Under the pieces are notes generated by a model. The model searched no databases. It was not told where the DNA came from and saw only the letters and a program-made list of their open reading frames with translations. From a virus, in IMG/VR virus record IMGVR_UViG_3300046171_000123, positions 1 to 37,074 of that record: a stretch of DNA of 37,074 nt. One strand, written 5' to 3'. The translations under genes and the position numbers were made by a program. Below, one piece after another: positions 20,751 to 28,803 of the stretch (positions are counted from its first letter, which is position 1; the number at the start of each line of letters is the position of its first letter).

Positions 20751-21073
20751 TACTTCCTCTCCAACATGATTTTGAGTTCTTGGATGCTGCTGTGCAGATC
20801 TTGGAGAACTGTTGTGTTCTCTTTCATGATCTGCATTAAACTCTGATAACTCGTCTTCTGTAATTCTAAGATCCGGATGTCTGCTGCCGTATCTTTTTCA
20901 TCAAATCTTGTCCTCTCTTCTAATGCCTCCCTCCGTAACTCATCCCTTTCCTGACGATAGGAGTCTCTCTCTGTCTGGAAATTGGTCTGAAGCTTAAAAA
21001 TGTAAAAAAAACAAGCAAGTAGACTCCCAAGGGTGCCTCCTAAGTCAGAGAGGACTTGGACCATGTCAGGCAT
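20750..21073 (-). CDS. N-terminal membrane anchor with coiled coil, holin or spanin-like
   Basis: After a short start a hydrophobic segment (LGGTLGSLLACFFYIFKL) at about residues 10-28 is followed by about 70 residues of charged coiled coil (ERDSYRQERDELRREALEER). This layout fits either a BhlA/UviB-type holin-like protein or an inner-membrane spanin subunit. The neighbour upstream encodes a small lipoprotein, which could be the outer-membrane partner of a two-component spanin. The peptidase gene follows directly. Choosing between holin and i-spanin is not possible from sequence alone. Confidence 0.55.
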   Translation of the reverse strand: MPDMVQVLSDLGGTLGSLLACFFYIFKLQTNFQTERDSYRQERDELRREALEERTRFDEKDTAADIRILELQKTSYQSLMQIMKENTTVLQDLHSSIQELKIMLERK

Positions 21074-21081
21074 GACGGTAC

Positions 21082-21354
21082 TCAGTCAATCATTTTAAAT
21101 TCGTAATAGATCAACCCTGTTGTGTTGTCTATTGTTGTATCTGACTTCGACTCTGATTGAGATTCTGCATCAGACTCTGATTGTGAATCGACATTGATGT
21201 CAACGTCATCCGTTTCGTTATCAGGATGACTGATGGAGTTGTCGTTACGAATATCTATCTTGATATCAATGGGAGCATCCTCTGACTTTTCGGATGCTGG
21301 ATAGTCTCCACATCCGAAAGTCAGGAAGACAGAGAGGAGAAAATACTTAGGCAT
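21082..21354 (-). CDS. Small acidic lipoprotein, candidate outer spanin
   Basis: The 90-aa product begins MPKYFLLSVFLTFGCGDYPA, a lipoprotein signal with Cys15 as the likely lipidated residue. The mature part is very acidic, with a Ser/Glu/Asp stretch (DSQSESDAESQSESKSD). In a lysis cassette with a coiled-coil inner-membrane protein and an endolysin, an outer-membrane spanin role is plausible. However, o-spanins are usually Pro-rich, so a surface-exclusion lipoprotein is an alternative. I start at 21354, inside the end of the upstream gene (ATGCCTAA overlap). The longer upstream frame would lack a signal. Confidence 0.55.
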   Translation of the reverse strand: MPKYFLLSVFLTFGCGDYPASEKSEDAPIDIKIDIRNDNSISHPDNETDDVDINVDSQSESDAESQSESKSDTTIDNTTGLIYYEFKMID

Positions 21355-21892
21355 CAGGGAAGTTGTGAATAGGTGCTTTGCCTGTTGGTCTGCCGTCAGC
21401 ATCGACAGGCACAATAAAGAGATCCTGGAACTCTGTGAGGGTTGTACACGCATTGATTGATGTCTCTATCGTGTTTGATGCTGATCTCACGCTAGCTCGA
21501 TAGTCGAGGACATCTTGTGGTATCGCCAACGATGTCTCGACTTGCCGTACTGAATACCAATCCGTATCTCTCAGCAGAGATCCTGCTGTCTGCTTGGTGC
21601 GCTGAATCCAGTGATTTTTTAATCCTTGTTGAATCTGTTGATTACCATCTATATCTAGCACTGGATTACCTTCAGTATCTACAACTTGTATATCCTCTAG
21701 ACTTTTGGGGTTATTAGCTGACCAATAAAAACGTTCATCATACGATTCAACAACTGGATCATCTACCCAGACGAGGCCCATTGCTGTTTTAACGTCATCG
21801 GTCCAGCGACTCCAGACACTTGGATGAGTAATGCCATTGACGTCTGTCCAAGAACGCCCAACCGTTATCGTAGTGTTGTTGTATTGCCACAT
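21347..21892 (-). CDS. Tail fibre assembly/DUF4376-like protein
   Basis: The protein starts MWQYNNTTITVGRSWTDVNG, and the C-terminal third has LLRDTDWYSVRQVETSLAIP, then DVLDYRASVRSASNTIETSI. This DW-Y-x-R-x2-E…IP-x2-V-x2-YR-x2-VR pattern is seen in fibre-associated proteins of many phages and marks DUF4376-type fibre chaperones or tips. At 181 aa it is short. It follows the last fibre gene and precedes the lysis cassette, consistent with a fibre accessory. Confidence 0.6.
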   Translation of the reverse strand: MWQYNNTTITVGRSWTDVNGITHPSVWSRWTDDVKTAMGLVWVDDPVVESYDERFYWSANNPKSLEDIQVVDTEGNPVLDIDGNQQIQQGLKNHWIQRTKQTAGSLLRDTDWYSVRQVETSLAIPQDVLDYRASVRSASNTIETSINACTTLTEFQDLFIVPVDADGRPTGKAPIHNFPDA

Positions 21893-21914
21893 AGTATTCC
21901 TTAGTTATTATTTA

Positions 21915-23696
21915 TCATCTGGCGTTCGTTGCTGCGTATTTTTGGGGCATTTCAGCAAAACATGCGTAGATGTATGTATAGCTCCCGTTCACACCAAAAT
22001 TATTATTTCGTACTTTAAATCCGTTGGATAAGAGGTCTCTTCCAAAAACGGAAGCGCCAACATATTCCGTACCGGATAAATTGGGATACAGAACTTTCTC
22101 AGCTACGTTATATGTGTCTCTTGTCGTATCCATCAGCCACCAATCGCCATCGAGATCTATATTTTTTAGCAACAGCCACGCAGGTTTAAATCCCGTATAA
22201 ACAAAAGGCCCATCAGTAGACCCGTTACCTTCATACGAACCGAATGCGGAGTAGCCTGCAACGCTGTGCCAGCAGTAATTTATGTACTCAGAACCACTAT
22301 TATTATAATTATTATTTGAAGAACCACCCGTTATAAAACTAAATGTAGAGGATGTAATGTTATTATAATCGACAACACCATTTGTCCCACCACCAGTACC
22401 TATAATTGATGTGGCATTTAGATGTAAAAAACCTAAATCTTTAAAAGTAAAATTCCAGTATCCACCACTGGTGCTGGTCGAAGTAATTTCTTTAGTAATA
22501 ATTATATCAGGAGCAGCACTAAGTCCGTGCGGAACTGTAGCAGCACTACCCGTTCCGGTGTATTTAACAATACTAAACCCAGCTTTTGTATTAACGGACA
22601 TCCGCTTTGGGTAAATTGTTGGTGATCCGCTAGGTGTGTAGCTGCTTTGTAATGTCCCGTCTACTGAAACACTATTTGCTGTCATAGCGCCAGATGTATT
22701 ACTGTTGTCTGCCGTTGGCGCACCACCGGCTTTCCAGCACCAAGCTACTATTTTTTCGTTACTGCCATTAATATTTCCGTGAGATCCTAAAGAAAATCCA
22801 GAAGAATCAAAACTAAGAACTAAACCAGTGGATGTTGTGTTAGTATTCTCCGCTTGAGTAGATGATGAAAATATAGTTTTCCCTGCACCTCGTACACTGT
22901 CTATTATCACACCGTGAGCAGAAGCGTCACGATTTTTTGCCCAAACCAAATCTGGTTGAAATCCAACACTAGCAATCGACTGTGTGCTACCGTTACCAGT
23001 ATACGTCACTGCCTTCATATAATCGCTAGGCAAATCATCTACTGCTGGATCAATTGCTGGATTTGGTAGGTTTGCTGTGCATAAAGCTCTTGCACCACTA
23101 GGAACTGAAAATGCGAATGTGCCGATACCATTATCTGATGTATTAGATCCAGCACCTGAAGGTAATGTAGCGCCACCAAATAGATGATCTTGGCCAAAAT
23201 TTGCATGAGCAGTAACTGTCGCGTGGCCGACTGCAAAATGATAAAATTTACCAGACGGTGAGAACGAAACTGTATAGGACTGCACAGACCCGTTTTTGTA
23301 AAATTTTATTTGTTGGTTGTCAAAATCCAAAAAACACCCAACAATATCACCAGATCCGTAGGTATTTACCGTTGCTACAATAGAGTTATTAACTATGATT
23401 TCGCCGGTATAGTGGTTATAAGCGACATTATAAGGAGATGTAGCGTAGCCAAATCTTGATGTGCTATTAAAACCTAGTTCAACGACTCCGACTTGTGTGT
23501 TCCCCAGATGCTCAAAAAACCATTTACCACTGGAAACACCAATAGTAGATACAACTGTATGATAGTTACTACCCATTGCGATTTTAAGATTGCCCTCGCT
23601 AAATGTGTTATTTGAAGTATCGTTAAATAAAGGATTCAACGTAGCAAAAGTATTCGTTGGCGAATCTGGTACTTGGTCGTGGGTAGAAAATGCCAT
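21915..23696 (-). CDS. SPRY-domain tail fibre protein with DUF7483-like repeats
   Basis: Residues 1-200 hold a B30.2/SPRY-like domain: SEGNLKIAMGSNYHTVVSTI, GVSSGKWFFEH, VGCFLDFDNQQIKFYKNG. From about 220 to 590 come two beta-rich repeats with YTGNGSTQSIASVGFQPDLV and the later YTGFKPAWLLLKN, of the kind called DUF7483, seen in marine phage fibres. These likely bind host surface glycans. In related fibres the N-terminus is continuous with a LamG-like domain. Here it begins one base after that gene's stop, without a Shine-Dalgarno, so it relies on reinitiation or a frame break. Its DNA is more AT-rich than that of the structural genes. Confidence 0.7.
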   Translation of the reverse strand: MAFSTHDQVPDSPTNTFATLNPLFNDTSNNTFSEGNLKIAMGSNYHTVVSTIGVSSGKWFFEHLGNTQVGVVELGFNSTSRFGYATSPYNVAYNHYTGEIIVNNSIVATVNTYGSGDIVGCFLDFDNQQIKFYKNGSVQSYTVSFSPSGKFYHFAVGHATVTAHANFGQDHLFGGATLPSGAGSNTSDNGIGTFAFSVPSGARALCTANLPNPAIDPAVDDLPSDYMKAVTYTGNGSTQSIASVGFQPDLVWAKNRDASAHGVIIDSVRGAGKTIFSSSTQAENTNTTSTGLVLSFDSSGFSLGSHGNINGSNEKIVAWCWKAGGAPTADNSNTSGAMTANSVSVDGTLQSSYTPSGSPTIYPKRMSVNTKAGFSIVKYTGTGSAATVPHGLSAAPDIIITKEITSTSTSGGYWNFTFKDLGFLHLNATSIIGTGGGTNGVVDYNNITSSTFSFITGGSSNNNYNNSGSEYINYCWHSVAGYSAFGSYEGNGSTDGPFVYTGFKPAWLLLKNIDLDGDWWLMDTTRDTYNVAEKVLYPNLSGTEYVGASVFGRDLLSNGFKVRNNNFGVNGSYTYIYACFAEMPQKYAATNAR

Positions 23697-23697
23697 A

Positions 23698-24471
23698 TTA
23701 GTTTACTGTCCAATCATTATTATTGCCGCTACTGTCTTCACCAAGATCACTAGCATTACTAAATGTTAATCTAAACCCGTTCGTGCCGTAACTGTCTGTT
23801 GCAGTATCCCCATCTGATGCGGTGGCAGTACCCGATCCTGCCGTGCTAAATGCATTGAAAGGTATCCACAGACCGTTTTTAAATTCCCCGAAAAAATACT
23901 GGTCTAATGCTTGCCCGTCAATAAATTGGATGTTGGCTAAGTAGCCATCCAAATAGTAAGTATTTGCGAACCATCCACCAATTTTGTGTATTATGGCACT
24001 GTTTACTAATGTCGATGTAAAAGAGGAAGTTATGGCATTATCGCCGATTGAAGTTTGAAGCACTCCGTTTATATATGTTTTAATTTTATCAGCACTTGCT
24101 GATTGATTTAAATCAATAGCTAATACTATATGATACCAACTGTTAGTATCTCTCAATAATGCTGTAGGCTGTTCCCAACCAAGACCAGTATCATTCTGCT
24201 TGAAATAACTGTAAATAGTATCTGAATAAAAAAAGAAAATATCGTTATTCTGTTCAGTAGAACCACTTGACAAAAGCGCCTGTCTATCCACTGTAGCTGT
24301 ACCTATACGTGAGCGCTTTACCCAACAACTCCAAGTCCAAGTCGTTGTGTTTCCGCCACTGCTGAATGTTCTACTCAATGTGCTGGCCCCATCGAAACGT
24401 AGCGACTGATTAATCGGAAAGTCGTAAAATCCGCTATCTGTACTATTTGCAGTACTGCTGATTATACTCAC
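23698..24471 (-). CDS. LamG/concanavalin-like fibre protein
   Basis: The 257-aa protein is a LamG-like beta-sandwich: NQSLRFDGASTLSRTFSSGG, TWTWSCWVKRSRIG, NSWYHIVLAIDLNQS, IKTYINGVLQTSIGD, and YYLDGYLANIQFIDGQAL. It ends with SSGNNNDWTVN, which in related marine phage fibres continues directly into the SPRY part that here is a separate gene (DTPTN-FATLNP start). It probably binds carbohydrate on the host surface. The start is a GTG overlapping the upstream stop (GTGA). Confidence 0.7.
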   Translation of the reverse strand: MSIISSTANSTDSGFYDFPINQSLRFDGASTLSRTFSSGGNTTTWTWSCWVKRSRIGTATVDRQALLSSGSTEQNNDIFFFYSDTIYSYFKQNDTGLGWEQPTALLRDTNSWYHIVLAIDLNQSASADKIKTYINGVLQTSIGDNAITSSFTSTLVNSAIIHKIGGWFANTYYLDGYLANIQFIDGQALDQYFFGEFKNGLWIPFNAFSTAGSGTATASDGDTATDSYGTNGFRLTFSNASDLGEDSSGNNNDWTVN

Positions 24472-25142
24472 GTTAGCGCCTTGGTCGTAGATACCAGTAT
24501 ATTGGTCCCGTCTGTGTAGTAAGATAGCCAGTACAATCCAGTAGCGCTGATGGTTGTCAGATCCGCTGAAGCGATCTTGGTTGCTGATGCACTACTAACG
24601 GTGTGCCCACCAGAATTATCTAGATAGATGTTCCCGCTTTGACCGGCTGCTGGATTCGTAAACGTCAATGTGATGTTCCCAGACGGTGTGCATTTAAAAT
24701 TGTTTGTGACGCTCAAATCAAATGACCCGTCATTATCAGTAGTTTGCGTACCTCGTGCTGGTGCGGAGAACGTATTGGTCCCGCTAAAGGTTTGCGTACT
24801 CGCCAGCAGTGCTGGATTCGTTGGCAGGTCTGAGTCCTTTGCAAGCGCAATCCATGACCCACCGTGCGAGTAGTACATCTTCCCTTCACTGTGAGCATGA
24901 GCAACCCGTCCGTGATGGTCTGCTGCAGTTGGTAGATTGGCAACTGCCGCATAGTACGGAGGTGCAATCTTGGTATCATCAATTGCTGCTGTGCTGGAAA
25001 CAGCAGCATTGACAATGATCCCATCTGCCACCTTTGCTGCTGTAACGGCATCGTCCGCCAACTTCACTGTGGTTACGATGCCGTCTGTAATATCTGCAGC
25101 AGTTAATGCAGAATCTGCTGGTGCTTTTCCTAGATAGCTCAT
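24468..25142 (-). CDS. Tail fibre protein with MSYLGKAPAD start
   Basis: The N-terminus (MSYLGKAPADSALTAADITD, then VTTVKLADDAVTAAKVADG) is a familiar start of marine phage fibre proteins, with a repeat of the A-x-VT-x-AKVAD kind that forms a trimeric stalk. The C-terminal two thirds are beta-rich (GNITLTFTNPAAGQSGNIYL, LTTISATGLYWLSYYTDGTN). This is a structural virion protein probably assembled as a trimer near the distal part of the tail. It is coupled at both ends by four-base overlaps. Confidence 0.65.
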   Translation of the reverse strand: MSYLGKAPADSALTAADITDGIVTTVKLADDAVTAAKVADGIIVNAAVSSTAAIDDTKIAPPYYAAVANLPTAADHHGRVAHAHSEGKMYYSHGGSWIALAKDSDLPTNPALLASTQTFSGTNTFSAPARGTQTTDNDGSFDLSVTNNFKCTPSGNITLTFTNPAAGQSGNIYLDNSGGHTVSSASATKIASADLTTISATGLYWLSYYTDGTNILVSTTKALT

Positions 25143-25474
25143 GTGATCTCCAAAACTGATACAATGACATCAGAGTTTGCTGTTGTACTCGTTACGCTGA
25201 TCTGATCCCCTGCCTCCAAAACAACTTTTTGATCTCCACCGATTGCGACCAGTGAACCGTTGACGGGAACAGGTGCGCCTTTAACAATGTGAGCAGTCAC
25301 ATCCGGATCAGGAGAAACATCAACCACCTGGACATCAACACTTGCCACATTAGAGGTGTCGATGTTGCTGACGGTACATCCAATGACCGTTGCAGTCGTT
25401 GCTGCTGGACAAGTATAGCAAGCAGTTGCTGTTGAGACTCCTGCTGTTACTGAATTTTTAAATGTATTAGTCAT
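25139..25474 (-). CDS. Conserved beta-sandwich virion protein
   Basis: The 111-aa protein begins MTNTFKNSVTAGVSTATACY and has TCPAATTATVIGCTVSNIDT, VDVQVVDVS and a C-terminus with KVVLEAGDQISVTSTTANSD. Similar proteins (TFKN-x5-GV, PAATT-x-VIG, VLEAGD-x3-VTS) are common beside fibres of marine phages. All segments look like strands of a small beta-sandwich. It may cap or decorate the tail. No catalytic residues are seen. Confidence 0.6.
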   Translation of the reverse strand: MTNTFKNSVTAGVSTATACYTCPAATTATVIGCTVSNIDTSNVASVDVQVVDVSPDPDVTAHIVKGAPVPVNGSLVAIGGDQKVVLEAGDQISVTSTTANSDVIVSVLEIT

Positions 25475-25476
25475 AT

Positions 25477-26142
25477 TTAGCCTAGTGCGATTGCCATTGC
25501 TGTTGCCGTCCCTGCTTGATCGACATCAAGGTTGGTTCTTGCCGTCGAAGCAGATCCAAGATCAGATAAATTGTTGTTTGCAAACAATGCAGAGGAAGAA
25601 GTGTCTGCTACTGTCACCCAACTATTGTTGTAGATTTTTAGTTGATTGGAGGTGCCGTTGAAAAACAGATCCCCGTTGGTCATGCCACTTGTTGGGTCTG
25701 TCGCTCCACTGGTATAGCTGAACTGGAATCCTAGAGTAGCCCACTCTAGCGTTGAGCCTCCTGATGCGATTCTAAGAACCTCACCCACCTGTCCATATGT
25801 TGGTAGTAGACTGACCTGTGCCTGTGCTTTGGTTTTATTAACCCAAGCACTTCCTGAGTAGACTAGAAAATCATTGGTTGCTACAGACGTTATCGTGACG
25901 TCTGAGGCAGTAGAGAGAACCGTGTTTGCTGTGGTCGTATAATTTGAAAGGTTCGATGTGGTGATCGTTACATACGAACCCAAGGAGGAAGTGTCTGCCT
26001 TACTGAGCAAGTCTGTCTGAATCGTGTTAATCGTAGAGTCGAGTGTGTCTGCATTTTCGTTTAAGTATTGGCCCCACAAATCTGTACTTCCGCCAATCTC
26101 AGGTTTTTTTAAAGATAGATTCGTTGTGCTGGTAAAACTCAT
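25477..26142 (-). CDS. Fibre protein C, third of three with the same N-terminal module
   Basis: I start at the ATG at 26142, which overlaps the upstream stop as ATGA; a longer open frame upstream is only the out-of-phase shadow of that gene. The N-terminus has LSLKKPEIGGSTDLWGQYLN, matching the P-x3-G-x4-WG-x2-(L/I)N module of the two genes upstream. The rest (221 aa in total) is beta-rich with NDFLVYSGSAWVNKTKAQAQ and GDLFFNGTSNQLKIYNNSWV, short repeats typical of fibre shafts. Confidence 0.65.
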   Translation of the reverse strand: MSFTSTTNLSLKKPEIGGSTDLWGQYLNENADTLDSTINTIQTDLLSKADTSSLGSYVTITTSNLSNYTTTANTVLSTASDVTITSVATNDFLVYSGSAWVNKTKAQAQVSLLPTYGQVGEVLRIASGGSTLEWATLGFQFSYTSGATDPTSGMTNGDLFFNGTSNQLKIYNNSWVTVADTSSSALFANNNLSDLGSASTARTNLDVDQAGTATAMAIALG

Positions 26143-27347
26143 GTATAAGAACCTGATGTAAAGTGTGGACCTCCAGGGTTCGTGTCGCAGTAGGAGACAT
26201 CTGGCGTTCCGTAGATGGTCTGCTCCGCAATTGTGTGTTGTGACATCCCAATCTCTACCGTCCCACCAATAATGGTAGGTGCTAAACTGCTGGCACTGAC
26301 TCCGTTCACTTGCGACTGAGTCGAAGACCCTGTTGGCACATATTGGGCACTCAAAATTAGCCCATTGGATAACCATTTAATCTGCATCGTTGCATTCTGT
26401 ATTTGCATACCCACCGTGCCAACTGAACCATTTGTGAAAAACGGATTTTGCAACGGACTATAATGGCCAATTAAATTGATTGTTGTGCCGACAGAAAACC
26501 CCGAAAGATCTACAAAATTCGCATAGATATTTACAAATGATCCACTCGTTAAGTATCCGTTTGATGTAAATCGGTTATGTGCCTGGAGATTCGTGGAAGC
26601 AGAAGTCCCGTACGGATATACTGGGTCACTGACTAATGCGTATGTTGCGGTGAGAAGGCCATTAGTATACGAATAACCAGCGAAACCTGCAGAAGTCTGG
26701 CTAATTGTATAGATTGCTTTTTGTAGATAAGAACCACTACTTGCCCCATTATCTGGATTCACCCAGAAGTATGTTGCTACATTTCCCAAAACTTTAACTG
26801 TCGTTCCACCAGCATTGTAGGCATCAATGTATGCTTTTGCCTTACACACATCGATTCGTGCCTGGAGAATATCTGCCTCTGTCTGAGCCACCCTTGTTGA
26901 AATAATGCTCAAAATGCCATCTAGGGCATTTCGGAAGGCAACATAATCAAAGTTTAGAATCTCTGACTCTGTCTCTGGCGGATCTATGTTCTCCAATGCC
27001 TCTCCGGTCCCTGTGAAAGCAGGAAACGTTGAGGTGGTGCTATAGTTCCCAGAGTAGGGGTCAGGTAAGAGAGTTGTGCTGGTCCCTGTTAACAGTTTGT
27101 CACTGGTCACTCCATCTGCTTGCAACAAAGAATTGATATTGGTCACTTGAGTAATGTTGTACAGAATCGTGTTTGCTGTGGAGGTGTCTCCAAGAGACGC
27201 CTCTGCTGCAGAGATTCTGGTTGCCAGTGCCGCAATCTTGGTTGTAAGACTCTCAAAAAATTGATTAATGATCACACCGTAGGTCGTTGGATCTCCGTTA
27301 GGCGTTGGGATCTCCAGGTCGGTGTAGGTCGTTAAGCTAATCGGCAT
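26139..27347 (-). CDS. Fibre protein B, second of three with the same N-terminal module
   Basis: The 402-aa protein starts LTTYTDLEIPTPNGDPTTYG, then VIINQFFESLTTKIAALATR. This matches the P-x3-G-x4-(W/Y)G-(L/I)N-x3-(D/E)SL-T module of its neighbours, with Tyr replacing Trp. A helical coiled region (about 40-60 and 150-180) precedes a Gly/Ser/Thr-rich beta-domain. No enzymatic motif is visible. Probably an intermediate fibre or adaptor with a receptor-facing C-terminal domain. Its start overlaps the upstream stop (TAATG). Confidence 0.6.
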   Translation of the reverse strand: MPISLTTYTDLEIPTPNGDPTTYGVIINQFFESLTTKIAALATRISAAEASLGDTSTANTILYNITQVTNINSLLQADGVTSDKLLTGTSTTLLPDPYSGNYSTTSTFPAFTGTGEALENIDPPETESEILNFDYVAFRNALDGILSIISTRVAQTEADILQARIDVCKAKAYIDAYNAGGTTVKVLGNVATYFWVNPDNGASSGSYLQKAIYTISQTSAGFAGYSYTNGLLTATYALVSDPVYPYGTSASTNLQAHNRFTSNGYLTSGSFVNIYANFVDLSGFSVGTTINLIGHYSPLQNPFFTNGSVGTVGMQIQNATMQIKWLSNGLILSAQYVPTGSSTQSQVNGVSASSLAPTIIGGTVEIGMSQHTIAEQTIYGTPDVSYCDTNPGGPHFTSGSYT

Positions 27348-27739
27348 TACAATAAACTCGCAGCATCTGCTTTTGCTTGGGCAGCATCTGCTGCTGCCGT
27401 GGTTGCATTCGAACTTGCTGTTATCGAACTGGAGTTCAACGAATTGACCGTGCTGACCAAGTTGACCAGATAATTATTTACCATCTTCACAGCAACCGAT
27501 CTGGCAGTGGCAGCATCGGCAGCAGCATTCGTTGCATTCGTCCCTGCCTGATCCAGTGCATATGCCAAAGAAGTTGTGTCACTGACCACACCCAGAGTGT
27601 TATCAGCGTTGTAGGTGCGGGTTGCCAATGAGTCCATTGCGGAGTTCAAAATGGTACCCCAAACATTTCTGGATCCGTTTACCGTTGGCAGTTCAATACT
27701 GTATTGCGTAGTCGTTGGGGGTGAGTCAGTGATTGCCAT
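27347..27739 (-). CDS. Fibre protein A, first of three with the same N-terminal module
   Basis: The 130-aa protein begins MAITDSPPTTTQYSIELPTV and NGSRNVWGTILNSAMDSLAT, the canonical form of the module shared by three consecutive genes. The remainder is an Ala/Asn/Ser/Thr-rich helix with a regular pattern (AADAATARSVAVKMVNNYLV), probably a trimeric coiled-coil stalk. A short protein of this form could be an adaptor docking the other fibres to the hub. Its ATG lies inside the end of the preceding 42-codon gene. Confidence 0.6.
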   Translation of the reverse strand: MAITDSPPTTTQYSIELPTVNGSRNVWGTILNSAMDSLATRTYNADNTLGVVSDTTSLAYALDQAGTNATNAAADAATARSVAVKMVNNYLVNLVSTVNSLNSSSITASSNATTAAADAAQAKADAASLL

Positions 27740-27854
27740 GAGGACTTCTCTTGCTCCAATTCTCAGGGGTTGGATCTGTTTGCTTGGTCCATTGTTTCCC
27801 TTTCACAAAGGGGCCAATGCCAAAGCGTTGTTTGCCGAATTTCTGGAAACTCAT
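27726..27854 (-). CDS. 42-aa protein in the gap between adaptor and fibre genes
   Basis: A 42-codon frame, starting MSFQKFGKQRFGIGPFVKGK and ending SKRSPHGNH, fills the otherwise empty 111-bp gap. Its ATG overlaps the adaptor stop as ATGA and its stop lies 14 bp inside the first fibre gene, the same coupling as its neighbours. The sequence is basic and aromatic, with no known motif. The exact fit supports a real gene, perhaps a small head-tail or fibre-joining peptide. Confidence 0.55.
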   Translation of the reverse strand: MSFQKFGKQRFGIGPFVKGKQWTKQTDPTPENWSKRSPHGNH

Positions 27855-28474
27855 CCGATTGCTTCAAAATAAAAAACGTGTCGACTACCCTTGTTCTTTC
27901 TCCTCTCACTAGACCCCTGGACCTCTGCCACGGCACGGTCAGCAAATGACTGCCAGACAGGGATTCTCTCATCAGATCCAAGATAGGGTTCTGCTGCGAG
28001 GAGGGAATAGTAGAGGTACGCATCAGGGTGAGAGTCGATCAACCAATTCGTGGTCTGCGTCGAGTCGTTCAATGCTGGCAACTTGGCATAGTAGTACATC
28101 TCGTACTCAATGCTTTCGGTAGGAGCAGGGAACACTCGTAGAGTCTGATGATATACAAAATATCTGGGATAAGTATCTGGTAGAGAAGCAGTAAAATTGG
28201 AGTCATTCGCCTCATTGATTTGACTGGTCCCAATCTCCAGTAATTCTCTTTCCTTTGGTGCCGTTGTCCGTAAGTGAGACATCTCCAGAAAGTCATCAGG
28301 CATTGACAAATAATTATCTGCTGTGGTCAGGGTTGATCTGGTGTACTGATCTGTTGTCCGTAACTGACGATTCAATCGACTCTCTGCCAATGTGACAAAC
28401 GTTGGGATCACACTCGTCAGGTCACTTCGATTGAGCCAATTCCCAATGTTTGTCTTTAGTTCAGAGTAGGTCAT
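27851..28474 (-). CDS. Head-tail adaptor, P22 gp4-like
   Basis: The 207-aa protein begins MTYSELKTNIGNWLNRSDLT, then IPTFVTLAESRLNRQLRTTD. This is the usual start of phage adaptor proteins (T-Y-x-EL-x5-WL-x-R-DL…IP-x-F-x-LAE-x-R-x-R-LR). The middle has SMPDDFLEMSHL and YPRYFVYHQTLRVFPAPTES, also typical. It should form a dodecameric ring under the portal and connect to the tail hub. It starts four bases inside the 3' end of the preceding gene. Confidence 0.75.
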   Translation of the reverse strand: MTYSELKTNIGNWLNRSDLTSVIPTFVTLAESRLNRQLRTTDQYTRSTLTTADNYLSMPDDFLEMSHLRTTAPKERELLEIGTSQINEANDSNFTASLPDTYPRYFVYHQTLRVFPAPTESIEYEMYYYAKLPALNDSTQTTNWLIDSHPDAYLYYSLLAAEPYLGSDERIPVWQSFADRAVAEVQGSSERRKNKGSRHVFYFEAIG

Positions 28475-28788
28475 ACCCGACCCTCGTAGACACGGAATGG
28501 TTTGTTGTTGTAGTCATTCAGCCATGCCTTAAACTTCTTCTTGTCTTTCGTTATTCCTGCCATTTCCAACTGGTCCCAGATCACTCTGGGAATCTCTGCA
28601 ACATGCTTCATTCCAGATGCCTTGTCTGCAAAGGAATGCTGTTGGTTTTCTCGCAGGACTTTTGCCAATTTTAGTGTTGGCTCAACGTCCTGCGATACCT
28701 TATGGTGGATAAGCAGGTTATTAACGCCTTCCTCAAAATACAGTTCGGAGAGTAAGTTCCCTCTATGATCCAGTATCTGTCTGAGCAT
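28471..28788 (-). CDS. Conserved small virion-region protein, 105 aa
   Basis: The C-terminal half (KASGMKHVAEIPRVIWDQLE, then KKFKAWLNDYNNKPFRVYEG) has the pattern seen in small proteins between capsid and adaptor genes of podophages, usually described as head or neck proteins. The N-terminal part is helical and Leu-rich. I start at ATG 28788; a TTG directly before it would add one residue. The function is not established; position suggests head-neck assembly. Confidence 0.55.
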   Translation of the reverse strand: MLRQILDHRGNLLSELYFEEGVNNLLIHHKVSQDVEPTLKLAKVLRENQQHSFADKASGMKHVAEIPRVIWDQLEMAGITKDKKKFKAWLNDYNNKPFRVYEGRV

Positions 28789-28803
28789 CAATAACCCTAT
28801 CCG

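Noticed and set aside
26143-26376. Longer N-terminus for fibre protein C
   Set aside because: The upstream extension is the out-of-phase shadow of fibre protein B and removes the ATGA coupling and the shared N-terminal module position.
27120-27631. Rightward Cys-rich frames opposite fibre genes A and B
   Set aside because: The Cys and Gly content comes from antisense of Ala/Thr codons; no Shine-Dalgarno and against the operon direction.
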